A stretch of DNA of 64,000 nt from Ancistrus triradiatus (taxonomy: Eukaryota > Chordata > Actinopteri > Siluriformes > Loricariidae), in assembly GCA_025084515.1 (NCBI GenBank), contig JAJAGP010000241.1, positions 394,732-458,731 of the forward strand. Direction: 5' to 3'. The position numbers were made by a program, and so were the translations under genes. Positions 35,801 through 45,892 of the stretch are shown here, in pieces. The notes under the pieces are model-generated. The model did not search any database and was not told the origin of the DNA. It saw only the letters and a program-made list of their open reading frames with translations. Positions within the stretch are counted from its first letter, which is position 1; the number at the start of each line of letters is the position of its first letter.

Positions 35801-38800
35801 GCGCTATATAAATAGATCTGACTTGACTTGACTTGATAATACCGAGAAAGCAGATGGGACCAAAGCATATACACAAGGTGTAGGATCAGATGTACAAGAA
35901 TACACTCACAGGCCAGTTCATGAGGTACACCTGATCAACTGCTTGTTAGCTCAAATATGTAATAAGCCTATCGCACAGCAGCAACTCGGTGCATGTAGAC
36001 ATGGTCAAGATGACCTGCCAAAGTTCAAACTGAGCCACTTAGGACTGGCACTTCTAACTTTGAGGTCCAAGCAAAAGGACCACATTTTGCAAAACCTAAT
36101 TCCACTTAAAATCTTGCTTTACTGAACAGTTAGCCATTTACATTAATTGTGGTGAAAGGTAGTGAATGTAAGGGCTCCCAAAAACCCGGTAGGATGTCTT
36201 ATGACCTGTGGGGCACAGAGATGTTTGATCAAGTGCGTGCTTGCCTCTAGCTTCACCTCTACCTCGTTTTGGGAATGTAGGACAATACATAATTTCTATA
36301 AGCCATTATCTCTAACTGTAGTGTATATATAAGGAATAGGGAGCCATTAGAGCCGTAGCTTAAAGCAGTATTTATGTTTTTGTCGCTGTTCCATGAATAA
36401 CTAATAACTAGATGTAAAATAGCAAATACAACAAAAGTGCAAAGGACAGAAGAGACATAATCCTAGGTATTGTTTGAAGACTTATGTGAAAGTCTATACC
36501 TAACCGGTGTAGAACGCTTATTCCAAAAACAAGGAGCCAAGACACTGAAACATTGAGATCTGACCTTGTGGTCACTCACTAATATGTAATAATGGATCAT
36601 TTTCCTCAATAAATAATGACCCAGTATAATATTTGTCTCATTTGTTTAACTGGGTTCTCTTTATCTACTTTTAGGACTTGTGTGAAATCTGATGATGTTT
36701 TAGGTCATATTTATGCAGAAATATAGAAAATTCTAAAGGGTTCACAAACTTTCAAGCACCGCTGTATATGTCCTGTCAACACTGCGAAGAGTTAATCTAT
36801 GAGACGGCAGAATGTTAGTTATCCAGGGACTGGTTTTGCTGGCATTGAAAAGAAAGGACGGGGAGTTAGGAGACTTGGAGTGGGTATTGTAGAGAGGAGA
36901 GCAAAGGAGAATGATGAATGAGACAGTTTTCAAGTTTCTTCTGATTGTCTCTGTAGCAGAGGGAGTGGCAGTGGTGTTAAGAAGAAGCTGAAGTGACAAA
37001 GACAAGGGGTTTAAAATGTGAAGTAAAGTTAGTGTAAACTTGAAGACATTAAGGGTGTTGCCTGTGTTGTGAGTTGGTGATGATGGTGTATGAGTCAGGT
37101 CAAAAAAGTCAAGATGGTGGATGGCCAGAGACATGATGCTATCAGTAGAGAGTTTGAGGTTACCCAGTGGGACAAAAGCACTGGTAATGAGACGAGAAGA
37201 GAATTAACTGAGTTTGTTTACATGCACTTAATAATCCGTTAACTGCAGAAGATCAGATTTTGTCAATAATCTGATCCACTGAGTGTACATGCACTTTAGT
37301 AATTAGATCATGGGAAACCTCTGAGTTTACATGACTTGGGAAATAACCGGATCAGAAGACCTTAAAAAGACGTTTCCCCCCCTCATCAAGATCGCATAAA
37401 CATCAAAAGGAAAGGGGCATGGCCATCAGCCTACCTGTCTGTCCAGAATGTGATAGACTGTGGACACTCGGGGTCTTGTTTCGGAGGAGATCACCTGGGT
37501 GTGTACGCTTATGCGCATGAGAAGGGGATTCCAGATGAGACCTGCAACAACTATCAAGCCAGAAATCAAAGTAAGTTCAGCCACATACTCAGGTAATGGA
37601 TTTATTTAACACTCTCTCCAAATGGTTCTATACACAATCTAAGGTGACCTACAGCTTCAGTTATTTAACATGCACACCTACTTAGAAGTATCTTAGTGCA
37701 TGTAACTAATGTGTAATGAATTCATGAGTTATTCATTATTTCTGAATATTGTATGAACCTGTATTTTTTCCTCCTGTACCAAATGTGTGTGCATACAGAG
37801 TGTGTCCCTTTTAACCAATGTGGCACCTGTTCGTTCATTGGATCCTGTTCTGTTGTGACCAACTACACTGTGTGGAAAGTGGGAGACTATGGGACGGTAT
37901 CAGGACGAGACCACATGAAAGCAGAGATCTATAAAAATGGTCCAATCAGGCAAGTTTGTACCTCTCAACTAAATTAGATGAAATTGTCACTGCGGTTTTG
38001 GCTTGCATATTAACATTGCACAATCTATTCAGGTTTTATTGATCAGCCTTTTCATTTGTTTGCTCTTGTATATATACACAACAGTTCTATTGTGCATTTG
38101 ATAATTTAATGATATTCGGACTGCTGTTATGTTACATAACAGGAATGTTTAGGCCCGTTACGTTACATCCACTTGACATCAATGTAAATTAAGCAAAGAG
38201 ATATGAATTCAAGTGTCAGAAAGATGTGAATGGATATACAGTGGTACCTTGGTTCTCGACCAACTTGGAACTCGTTGAATTCGGTTCTCGACACATTTTG
38301 ACGACAAAAATGTGTCTCAGTTATCATCGGTTGCTCGGGACTCGCCGCACTTGCTTAGTCTTGTATGAGTAGAGCCACAGGACACGTTTCAGCCAAAACT
38401 CGATTCACGATTAATGATTCACGAGTCATGATTCAATACACAGTGATTCAGGGATTCAGATTCGCAATAGCCCTTGCTCAGAGATGAACTTCGCTCTGTC
38501 TTTCTTTATTTTTACATCTACAGTACCGTATACTTAGTGCAAATAAGTCTCCATGGGTCCTAAAAAGCCAACTGAAAGCAAAACAGGAATTGAATGCTCA
38601 AGAACTCAGGCTGCAGTTAGCTTAGCAGTTCATCAATAGAGTAAGTCTTTTGCTTTTATTTTTCACTTTCAATCCATTACTTTCTAAATTACATGAGATT
38701 TTTATTATTAAAATAGCTTTGTGTTAATGATTTTGGCCAACTGTATGTTAGTGTTTTAAACCTTAACTTACTTATCACTACTTATCATAGGTTCCGCTAT

Positions 38801-41800
38801 GATACACTGTAGATCACTCTTCCAAAGACTCGTTAAACTCCTCAGTTCATGTTACATTTAACTTACGATGGATTTGTTGGAACATTACAATACAACTCCA
38901 TTAATGAATATAATGCCTTTTACAGCGTGGATTTTCTGGGGGTCTAGAACGGATGAATTCAAATTACATTATTCCTTATAGGAAAAATTTGCTCGGTACT
39001 TTTTGTTTTCAGTTCTCAAGGCTTTTGGAACGAATTAACGACGAGAACCGAGGTACCACTGCGATAAGATGTACAATCCCAAGAACCTTGTTTTAGAACT
39101 TTGTACCAAATCTTACTGATTTTAACGGAAAACTTTCTGTATGATAGCTGTGGGATCATGGCCACTGAAGGATTTGAGGCATATCGGGGAGGCTTATTTG
39201 CAGAGTTTCATCCTATGTCACTCATGAACCACATCATATCCGTGGCTGGCTGGGGAGTGACTGAGGGTGGAATTGAGTACTGGATAGTCAGAAACTCCTG
39301 GGGAGAGTTTTGGGTGAGTGATTCAGCAGTCTTGAACCCATACCCATACATATTGTTATGTTTCTATACAAGAAAATTTCTAATTCTATTCTAAAGAAAT
39401 GGTAAGTTAAAATTTGTTCATGATGTATTATTAGCTGCATAATATAATTTGTATGCACAGTACATCTCTGTTTATACATATGTTTAGTTCTTTATCTGTT
39501 GTCAAGTAAACCATTAAAAAAAATATCTTAATGCTTTAATAAACATCTCATTTCAAAGTTTTTACATGAATGCCACAGTGAAAATACAACTGTTTACATA
39601 GGTTATAGTTGGGGCACAGTGGTCGTAATTCGTGTTAATTTTGTTAACAAAAACTATAAGGAAAAGTATTCGTGGGTCACCTATTTTCACAATGAAAAGA
39701 AGACAAGAACATTTGAAAACGTGAACTATGATGAAATGTATAACAATAACATGAAAAACTGATAAATGGACCATCCCCCTGACACAAACACACACGTTCA
39801 TAACCTGCAGCAGGCTGGCTTTACATCTTGAAAATTGGACATAATGTGGATATGTAAAAAAGAATAAGCGATTATAGAATAACTCCAGCTATGTTACCAT
39901 GGAAAACAAAACTACAGTGGGGCAAAAAAGTATTTAGTCAGCCACTGATTGTGCAAGTTCTCCGACTGAGAGAGGTCTGTAATTTTCATCATAGGTACAC
40001 TCAACTATGACAGACAAAATGAAAACAACAAAAAAATCAGGAAATCACACTGTAGGACTTTTAAAAAGAATTTAATTGTAAATCATGGTGGAAAATAAGT
40101 GTTTGGTAAATAAATTTGGTTCAATTCATTACTTTGTAACATAACATTGTTGGCAAAAGTCAAACGTTTCCTGTAAGTCTTCACCAGGTTTGCACACACT
40201 GTAGCTGGTATTTTGACCCATTCCTCCATGCAGATCTCCTCTAGAGCAGTGATGTTTTGGGGAAACACGGACTTTCAACTCCCTCCACAAATTTTCTATG
40301 GGGCTGAGGTCTGGAGACTGGCTAGGCCACTCCAGGACGTTGAAATGCTTTTTACGGAGCCACTCCTTCGTTGGCCGAGCAGTGTGTTTGGGATAATTGT
40401 CATGCTGGAAGACCCAGCCACGTTCCATCTTCAATGCTCTCACTGATGGAAGGTGGTTTTGGCTTAAAATCTCACGTTACATGGCCCCGGTCATTCTTCC
40501 CTTAACACGGATCAGTCGTCCTGTCCCCTTTGCAGAAAATCAGCCCCAAAGCATGATGTGTCCACCCCCATGCTTCACAGTAGGTATGGTGTTCTTGGGA
40601 TGCAACTAAGCATTCTTCTTCCTCCAAACACGACAAGTTGAGTTTTTACCGAAAAGTTCTATTTTGGTTTCATCTGACCACATGATATTCTCCCAATCCT
40701 CTTCTGAATCATCCATATGCTCTCTGGCAAACTTCAGATGAACCTGGACATGTACTGGCTTAAGCAGGGGGACACTCCTGGCACTGCAGGATCCCGAGTC
40801 CCTCTCGGCATAGTGTGTTACTGCTGGTAGCCTTGTTACTTTGGTCCCAGCTCTCTGCAGGTCATTCATCAGGTCCCCCTCCGGTGTACTTCTGGGATTT
40901 TTGCTCACCGTTCTCATGATCATTTTGGACCCCATGGGATGAGATCTTGCATGGAGCCCCAGATCAAGGGAGATTATCAATGGTCTTTGTATGTCTTCCA
41001 TTTTTCTTACAATTGCTCCCACAGTTGATTTATTCACACCAAACTGCTTGCCTATTGTAGATTCACTCTTCCCAGCCTGGTGCAGGTCTACAATTTTCTT
41101 CGTGGTGTCTTTCGACAGCTTCTTTGCTCTTGGCCATGGTTGAGTTTGGAGTCTGACTGTTTGAGGCTGTGGACAGGTGTCTTTTATACAGATAAACGAG
41201 GTCAAACAGGTGCCATTAATACAGGTAACAAGTGGAGGACAGAAGAGCTTCTTAAAGAAGAGGTTACAGGTCTGTGGGCCAGCCAGAATTCTTGCTTGTT
41301 TGTGGATGACCAAATACTTATTTTCCACCATGATTTATAATTAAATTCTTTTAAAAATCCTACAATGTGATTTCCTGGATTTTTTTTTCTCATTTTGTCT
41401 CTCATAGCTGAAGTGTAGCTATGATGAAAATTACAGACCTCTCTCATCTTTCTAAGTAGGAGAACTTGCACAATCAGTGACTGACTAAATACGTTTTGGC
41501 CCACTGTAAGTGCAAAAAATGTAACATAAAATGAACTGGAAAAAACGCACCAAACCAGACATTTGATTACATGGCACTCAGAATTGTACAAAAAGGTAAA
41601 TTAAGCTAATGTTACCTCAATACTTGTCGAGGCAGGTTGTGCATGCAACATACATTACCATAAACATAACTTTGACTTTAGTTTGATATGTTAAATGTTT
41701 AATTTTTAGCTTTCGTCACTGAGACAGTAACTCCGACAGCCTTCATAGTATTTCAAATATGGCTGAATTAGTCATTTAACTAAACTATAGGGCAAGCACA

Positions 41801-42279
41801 TTAGCAGTGTGTAGTCATTTTAAGCACAATTTATCGAAACACTGCACTGTTCAATTAAACAAATTGTCAGCATGTTAATATTAAATAACTGCAAAATGTA
41901 TTGGGTGAAAAAGTTGCCATATTGCGTCTGTAATTTTGGATGTTAATGTCAAGTGTAACATAGCTTTTAAGCTATTGTTTATGAAATTTTGAAAGCCTTT
42001 TAAAATGAATGAGTAACATTAGGCTATATAACATACTGACTAAAACTAGACCAATGTTAGTTTATCAAATAAAACTAACAATAATGTGACTAAAATTAAT
42101 TTTAATCTAAAGCCTAAGACTAAAACTAAATTAACACTGGCTGTAATTCGACATTTGATACACAGGGGGAGTCTGGCTGGGCACGCGTAGTCACCAGTGC
42201 ATATAAAGGAGGTAAAGGGAACTGGTACAACCTTGCCATCGAGAAGTCCTGTGCATATGGAGACCCCATAGTGGACTAG
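32622..42279 (+). CDS. ctsz: ctsz, cathepsin Z (cathepsin X), complete, six exons
   Basis: Lysosomal papain-family cysteine carboxypeptidase. Exons: 32622-32749, 35210-35373, 37391-37570, 37799-37949, 39148-39313, 42166-42279; joined they give 903 bases, 300 residues, close to the 303 of the human enzyme. Residues 1-20 form a signal peptide; the short propeptide keeps the lone Cys (SCYKP, residue 30) that in this family binds the active-site Cys. The mature enzyme starts near Leu57 (LPVSWDWR). The HIP mini-loop diagnostic of cathepsin X ([12 protein letters not shown]) precedes catalytic Cys87; His236 ([11 protein letters not shown]) and Asn257 (RNSWGE) complete the triad. All phases agree. 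Oddities: intron 4 uses a GC donor, and the usual Pro in NSWGEPW is Phe262. Introns 1, 4 and 5 hold Tc1, Tigger-like and Tc1 elements. No TATA box is clear. Could be a lineage-specific ctsz paralogue. Confidence 0.93.
32795..32831. repeat. T10-G27 homopolymer in ctsz intron 1
   Basis: Ten T then 27 consecutive G, beginning 45 bases after the ctsz exon 1 donor. G runs of this length can form quadruplexes and are also error-prone in sequencing. Confidence 0.9.
33038..33236 (+). mobile_element. tRNA-derived SINE copy in ctsz intron 1
   Basis: Head resembles a tRNA with degraded B box ('cagggtccaaaacccacc'), body 'ccttgagcaagacccttaac', tail 'gctctggataagggcgtctc' and 'taaatgtaaat'. Forward orientation, same strand as ctsz. 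Confidence 0.8.
33516..35050 (+). mobile_element. Tc1-like transposon (family F) in ctsz intron 1
   Basis: 1535 bp between TA dinucleotides (33514-33515, 35051-35052). Ends are 'cagtcgtatgaaaaagtttg' and its inverse 'caaactttttgatacgactg'; the inverted similarity continues for about 190 bases. Contains a broken transposase on the plus strand at about 33830-34850, recognisable from a HTH-region remnant, the KTYKIILL segment, the 'tggtggcggttccatcatgc' GGGS stretch and [13 protein letters not shown], the decayed SPDLNPIE motif. Its right end lies 160 bases before ctsz exon 2. Confidence 0.88.
35210..35373 (+). CDS. ctsz: ctsz exon 2
   Basis: Begins after a TTTATTTAG acceptor and ends GCACTCGCAG|GTACAC. 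Encodes [20 protein letters not shown], then the HIP loop and the [14 protein letters not shown] block with catalytic Cys87. Enters with one base and leaves with one base of a codon. Confidence 0.93.
35549..35835 (-). repeat. Dispersed 'tatagcgc' repeat, copy in ctsz intron 2
   Basis: Best-preserved full copy, reverse orientation: starts (in reverse) with 'aagtcaagtcaagtcagatc' and runs through 'ttgctcaatttgggattgga' (complement) to the segment 'actttagttttgctcttag' and 'catacttcacattttattcg', matching the 3' part of the 28.3-28.6 kb copy. Confidence 0.85.
35905..36035 (+). mobile_element. Tc1-like 5' fragment (family D) in ctsz intron 2
   Basis: Contains 'tgaggtacacctgatcaact', 'tgcatgtagacatggtcaag' and 'caaagttcaaactgagcca', the left-end region of the element seen at 22530 and 59440. 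Confidence 0.65.
36592..36764 (+). mobile_element. Tc1-like right terminus (family B) in ctsz intron 2
   Basis: Runs from 'atcattttcctcaataaata' to 'caaactttcaagcaccgctg' followed by TA. It is the inverse of the left end at 50431-50600. A solo terminus with no transposase. Confidence 0.7.
36770..37200 (-). pseudogene. LINE ORF2 fragment (endonuclease to pre-RT region)
   Basis: A 130-codon minus-strand frame reads [20 protein letters not shown], then a [16 protein letters not shown] stretch and [20 protein letters not shown]. This follows the C-terminal endonuclease pattern of fish non-LTR elements (THxxGxTLDLV, later RRNLKxxS and PWLxxxLRxxRxxLRxAER). No RT motifs remain. The LINE family is not assigned. 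It lies in ctsz intron 2, antisense. Confidence 0.6.
37391..37570 (+). CDS. ctsz: ctsz exon 3
   Basis: Starts after CCTCATCAAG and ends AATCAAA|GTAAGT. Encodes [33 protein letters not shown] and the conserved [13 protein letters not shown] block. Two bases of codon 98 lie at its start and one base of codon 158 at its end. Confidence 0.93.
37799..37949 (+). CDS. ctsz: ctsz exon 4
   Basis: Encodes [16 protein letters not shown] and the [15 protein letters not shown] block, ending in GPI plus two bases of Ser208. The 5' splice site is AG|GCAAGT, a GC donor with an otherwise ideal consensus. No in-frame GT alternative nearby restores the family sequence GPISCGIMAT, so the GC junction is preferred. 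Confidence 0.9.
38239..39061. mobile_element. Tigger/pogo-like element in ctsz intron 4
   Basis: 823 bp with inverted ends 'cagtggtaccttggttctcg' and 'cgagaaccgaggtaccactg'. TA precedes the left end; the right flank reads CG, so the target site has decayed. Inside, 'atgggtcctaaaaagcca' at 38551 encodes MGPKKP, the usual beginning of Tigger-like transposases, but the frame stops within about 30 codons. Confidence 0.75.
39148..39313 (+). CDS. ctsz: ctsz exon 5
   Basis: Starts after TATGATAG with the last base of Ser208 and ends TTTTGG|GTGAGT in phase 0. Encodes [20 protein letters not shown], then [11 protein letters not shown] with catalytic His236 and RNSWGEFW with catalytic Asn257. Confidence 0.93.
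39915..41506 (-). mobile_element. Tc1-like transposon (family A) in ctsz intron 5
   Basis: 1592 bp between TA dinucleotides (39913-39914, 41507-41508). Left end 'cagtggggcaaaaaagtatt', right end its slightly mutated inverse. Inner sequences 'gtgcaagttctccgactgag' and its inverse extend the inverted repeat beyond 200 bases. Transposase remnant on the minus strand, opposite to ctsz. A second copy in the other orientation lies in abhd8 intron 1. Confidence 0.92.
40129..41137 (-). pseudogene. Tc1 transposase pseudogene (family A)
   Basis: From ATG at 41137 ([16 protein letters not shown], frame already shifted) the HTH region is readable as [20 protein letters not shown], then [13 protein letters not shown]. 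Downstream are [18 protein letters not shown] (first catalytic Asp), [18 protein letters not shown] (second Asp) and [13 protein letters not shown] (Glu), ending CYVTK at 40129. Several frameshifts separate these blocks, so the gene is dead although the catalytic triad codons survive. Confidence 0.88.
42166..42279 (+). CDS. ctsz: ctsz exon 6 (terminal)
   Basis: Acceptor GATACACAG, then [20 protein letters not shown] and [17 protein letters not shown] before TAG at 42277-42279. Matches the C-terminus of cathepsin Z including the GDPIV end. Confidence 0.93.
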   Translation, partial: GESGWARVVTSAYKGGKGNWYNLAIEKSCAYGDPIVD

Positions 42280-42469
42280 AGCAACTGCCAGCTCTGTCGT
42301 CATGGCCATGGTGGAAGCAAGATACAGTCTCCAACTGTGACAAGTGTTTACTACACACCTTATGGACATTTTTACAGAATTATTTACAAATAACTGGCAT
42401 ATTAGGCCACATTGATGTGACTTTTTTTTGTTAAGATAAAGCAAGAGTGAGTGTCCACTGTCTGATAAA

Positions 42470-42475
42470 AATAAA
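42470..42475 (+). terminator. ctsz: ctsz polyadenylation signal
   Basis: AATAAA 191 bases after the ctsz stop codon, in 'gataaaaataaaacgtaag'. A plausible 3' end, giving a short 3' UTR. Confidence 0.6.
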
Positions 42476-42931
42476 ACGTAAGAATCTGTTACTGTGTCAT
42501 TTTAGGATTTGGACTAGGGGTGGGTTATATTTACATATCCTTAAACTATGGATGGGGTTGAGAGAGTGAGAGTTCAGTTATATATTATATATTATTATAA
42601 TATTATTACAGTTGACTTGATTTTCAGCTCATTTACATGCAAATGTGAGAATCCACTTATTTAATATTTATTTCACTTATGCTCATAATAAAATGAAAAG
42701 ACTAAAGTTTGTTAATTTTTATTTTAAATTACACATTTATCATGGATTCCACTCACATTTTCCTCAAACACAACCTACATTAATTTCACAGTCATTTTAT
42801 TCAGCAGCTACTGAGGATTTTATTCAGTTGAAACAACAACTAATAGGAAAGGTGTTTAAAATAGTGCTGAATGAACTGCATAACCGAGTTCACCAACAGG
42901 TCCAGTGAGTTTTAAAGGGCTATATAAATGT

Positions 42932-43145
42932 ATATGTTAGTGTGTTGTGCTAGCATGAATGGCTCAGACACAGCAGTGCTGCTGGAGTTTTTAAACACCT
43001 CCTTTTCAGTGTTGGACTCAGAATAGTCCACCAACCAAACATCCAAACCAACATCCTGTAGGCAGCAGTCTATGAGCACATATGAAGGGTTCAGGCATGA
43101 CCAACACAAACTGTGCAACAACAGATGAGCTACGTAACTGAGTGA
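42932..43145. repeat. Palindromic repeat, partial copy
   Basis: Contains 'gttagtgtgttgtgctagca', 'cagacacagcagtgctgctg' and 'actcagaatagtccaccaac', landmarks of the 45.9 kb copy. Only the central part is present. Confidence 0.65.
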
Positions 43146-44659
43146 CATAATTGTTCAGATTTGGCAAATAACTGTATGGCATAGAGTTGAAACGTTATGA
43201 TAGAATTAGAGAATTGGTGACCACAAAATACTGCCTTTTTCTGTAAATATTCACTGTGTAACCTTCCCATGTCGATGAATGACTAAGGGAATTTGGCTCC
43301 TGTGTTTCCCCCATATTTAGACCTCAGTAACAGTGCTTTCCTAAATACCCTGGCAACCTAAAGTAAAACACAAACATCATTCAGTTACATTTAGTTCACA
43401 AGAGTTTCCAATGTTAGTTGTTATTCTTATTTTTTTTATAGAAGAAACGTATTTACCAAGGGTGCGAATATGTATAAAGATGATGTATGTAATTGTGGAA
43501 CAGAGAAAAGGCATATTTTTACCAGATTGGAATAGTATTTACAGGGTTGCATGGCCTACCCCATTCTCTGCCTACCTGGAGAACACCTGGCTCAGGCACT
43601 AGGAAGGGATGCCAGTGTATGCCAGTTTTCTGTTACAGCACTAGGAGATGATTTCCAGACCGGCCTCTCCTCTCTAAAATACAGCTGATCGTGGATGCAT
43701 GTGACCATCAGACCCACTTTACTTGGGTAAAAAGTCTATTTTATCCCAGATTGCTTTGCAGGACACAGGACCAGGACATTATAAGACAAGTCTATTCGCT
43801 GCAATCTTGGTAATGTCACCATCCAGCCATACAAGATCAGACTCCTATCTCTTTGAATGGGGAGAAACCTAAATATCCGAAACTGAAACCTTGTTTAATA
43901 TACATAAACTAACCAGACAAAAAATTAGTCACTTGTGACTGACACGTACCTAATAGCAAGTAATGCCTCCATATATTCTGTCAAGAATTTCCCATAGATT
44001 AGGATTTGTGCCACCTGTATGACTGTATGCGTTGACACACCTGCAAATTCAGCTCATATGCCGTTTGGCACGCCCAAATGGAATCACTACTGTCTGCCAA
44101 TTATCATCTGCTTTGCAACCCATCTTCCTAACAGCTGTACCACCTCTTCTCAAGCTGTGAATCTGGTCGCAAATGCTGCAGGTATTTATAGCCCAATCAT
44201 CTTCATGGAATGCCATCTGGAGGAGCCTTAAATTACTACCACCTTAAAAACGCTAAGTGACAATTATTTTGTCGAGGGAGTACATTTACAATCACTGGTA
44301 TAATTACCTGCACTCTTGGGTTCAAATAACAACAAAAACAATTTTTTTCAGCTTATTCTGGACATCTGCAGAAATTTAAATCAAAGTCAGACACAAAAGT
44401 CAGTCAGACAGCTCATAGCCAGCACATGTTTTGGCCACTAACCATATAAGCTACCAAAAGTACATATTAGACCACTAATGCAAATGCATTTATTAAATAT
44501 GCAAACACATCAGTTATATTAGCATAAGCAAAATTAATGCAATTAACAAAAAGTTCTTTAGTGATAATTTGTTCTTCATTTCTCATCCATGGCAGAGTAA
44601 CCCACTGTAGTGTTAAATCACAACCTATACTGATTAACAGGCTTTTTTTCTGTGTGGTT
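43146..44659. other. Intergenic, no gene recognised
   Basis: No supported gene or bounded repeat between ctsz and the abhd8 5' region. Confidence 0.45.
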
Positions 44660-44838
44660 TGGAAGTAGGGGGGTACAACTGTGCCCCTCTAAATTATATG
44701 CCCCAGTACTACAAGTAGTCTAGAAACACCCCCTGCATGCGACAGTCGACCTGGTCATAAAGCATCATCAGGACTCGAACCAGGTCTCTGCAGTGGCGGA
44801 CTAGCTAGCTTATTATTCCACTGCAACACCTGAGCACC
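44660..44838 (-). mobile_element. Possible second SINE with tRNA-like head
   Basis: The reverse strand at 44838-44745 contains a B-box-like 'ggttcgagtcctgatga' about 60 bases after 'ggtgctcaggtgttgcagtg'. It is followed by 'gtctagactacttgtagtac' text whose body recurs at 21035-21145 and 54125-54195. This suggests a tRNA-derived element; the A box is poor. Confidence 0.4.
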
Positions 44839-45059
44839 AAAATTATATAATTTTATTTGTAAATACCTAATTCAAAAATCCAAAATGTAATAATACTTGG
44901 CTACAAACAAACACCGAATACATACATTGGTCTATTTATCGTTACCATATAGTTACTGTTGTTGTTAACTGTTTGTAAAGGTAAAATGTTTGTAAAGGCA
45001 TATAAATAAATATTAGCAGGTAGCAGTCCATCACACATAGGGAGAAGACCGGTCGCGTC

Positions 45060-45513
45060 CTGCTGCTTACTGGTTCCGAACCTTAGCAACAGGATGCGCG
45101 CATTGTATTGGCTACTACCCCGTCAGAGGGCTTTCTTATTCGCTACCATACATGTCAGTCACGCGACAACCAGTAAGCCCCGCCCTTTCAGACTGCAGAA
45201 AACAAGGGCATTGGGGTTGGTGAGTAAGGCACCGGCTGCAGTGCGAAACCGGACTATGAACGCAGACGCGCCCTGTCTAAAGAGCAACACCTGCACCTTG
45301 CAGCCTGATGTTAATATGAGCGCACACATCTGGAGCTGTGAAGGAACCTCATCGGTCCTCATCTGCCCTGTTTGATCTGCAGCACTGGAGTGCACGCAGT
45401 AGATCAGGAACAGAATTGGTCTTTTTGATCTGGTGAGGCGGCAACTACAACTGCGCAGCCCTGGAAAACATCGCAGGCTCCCAGGACTCTCCTCTAATCA
45501 TTAAGCATCCCAG
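45060..45513 (+). promoter_or_regulatory. abhd8: CpG-rich promoter and probable non-coding first exon of abhd8
   Basis: A GC- and CpG-rich patch in AT-rich DNA, with an inverted CCAAT box ('tattggctac' near 45106) and a GC box ('gccccgccct' near 45178). It ends in a consensus donor CCAG|GTGAGC at 45513/45514. An acceptor GCTTGTCTAG at 54509, 13 bases before the abhd8 ATG, would pair with it to give a 5' UTR exon and a 9 kb first intron. No conserved protein is encoded here. It could instead serve an unrecognised transcript. Confidence 0.5.
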
Positions 45514-45892
45514 GTGAGCTGTGCTCATATCGCGCATCACTGAGCAAGGCAAGTTGAGATTGCGCTACTGCGGGATTACAGATTCGTGCTGTTTACACTT
45601 CGCAACATTCATTGCGCAGAAAGCGATCGATGACACTCACGTTTATTAGAGCAGGTTGTGAGGTTTTCCTGGCGCACGCATGAACCCATAAGGTGCCACG
45701 GTACATACGTGTGAGGATGCTGAGTGTTTTGCGTAATGCCTTTTTGTAAAGCATTGCATTCTAGGTCAGTGGTACATAGCCTACATACTCTGCACATGGA
45801 ATGGACATTGGGTAAAATGTATCAAGTCATGCAAGCGTTCATAATATGATCAGCACAATATCAGGCACTCTACAGGGAATTGGTGTAGGTGT

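Noticed and set aside
37200..37380. Imperfect internal repeat with 'tttacatgcac' phrases before ctsz exon 3
   Set aside because: Probably an old repeat, but no second copy in the window and no clear ends.
42046..42444. A 132-codon minus-strand frame over ctsz exon 6
   Set aside because: Antisense shadow of ctsz; no motifs of its own.
45094..45375. A 93-codon open frame in the CpG-rich region upstream of abhd8
   Set aside because: GC-rich sequence yields long open frames by chance; a similar frame exists on the other strand and no protein motif is visible.
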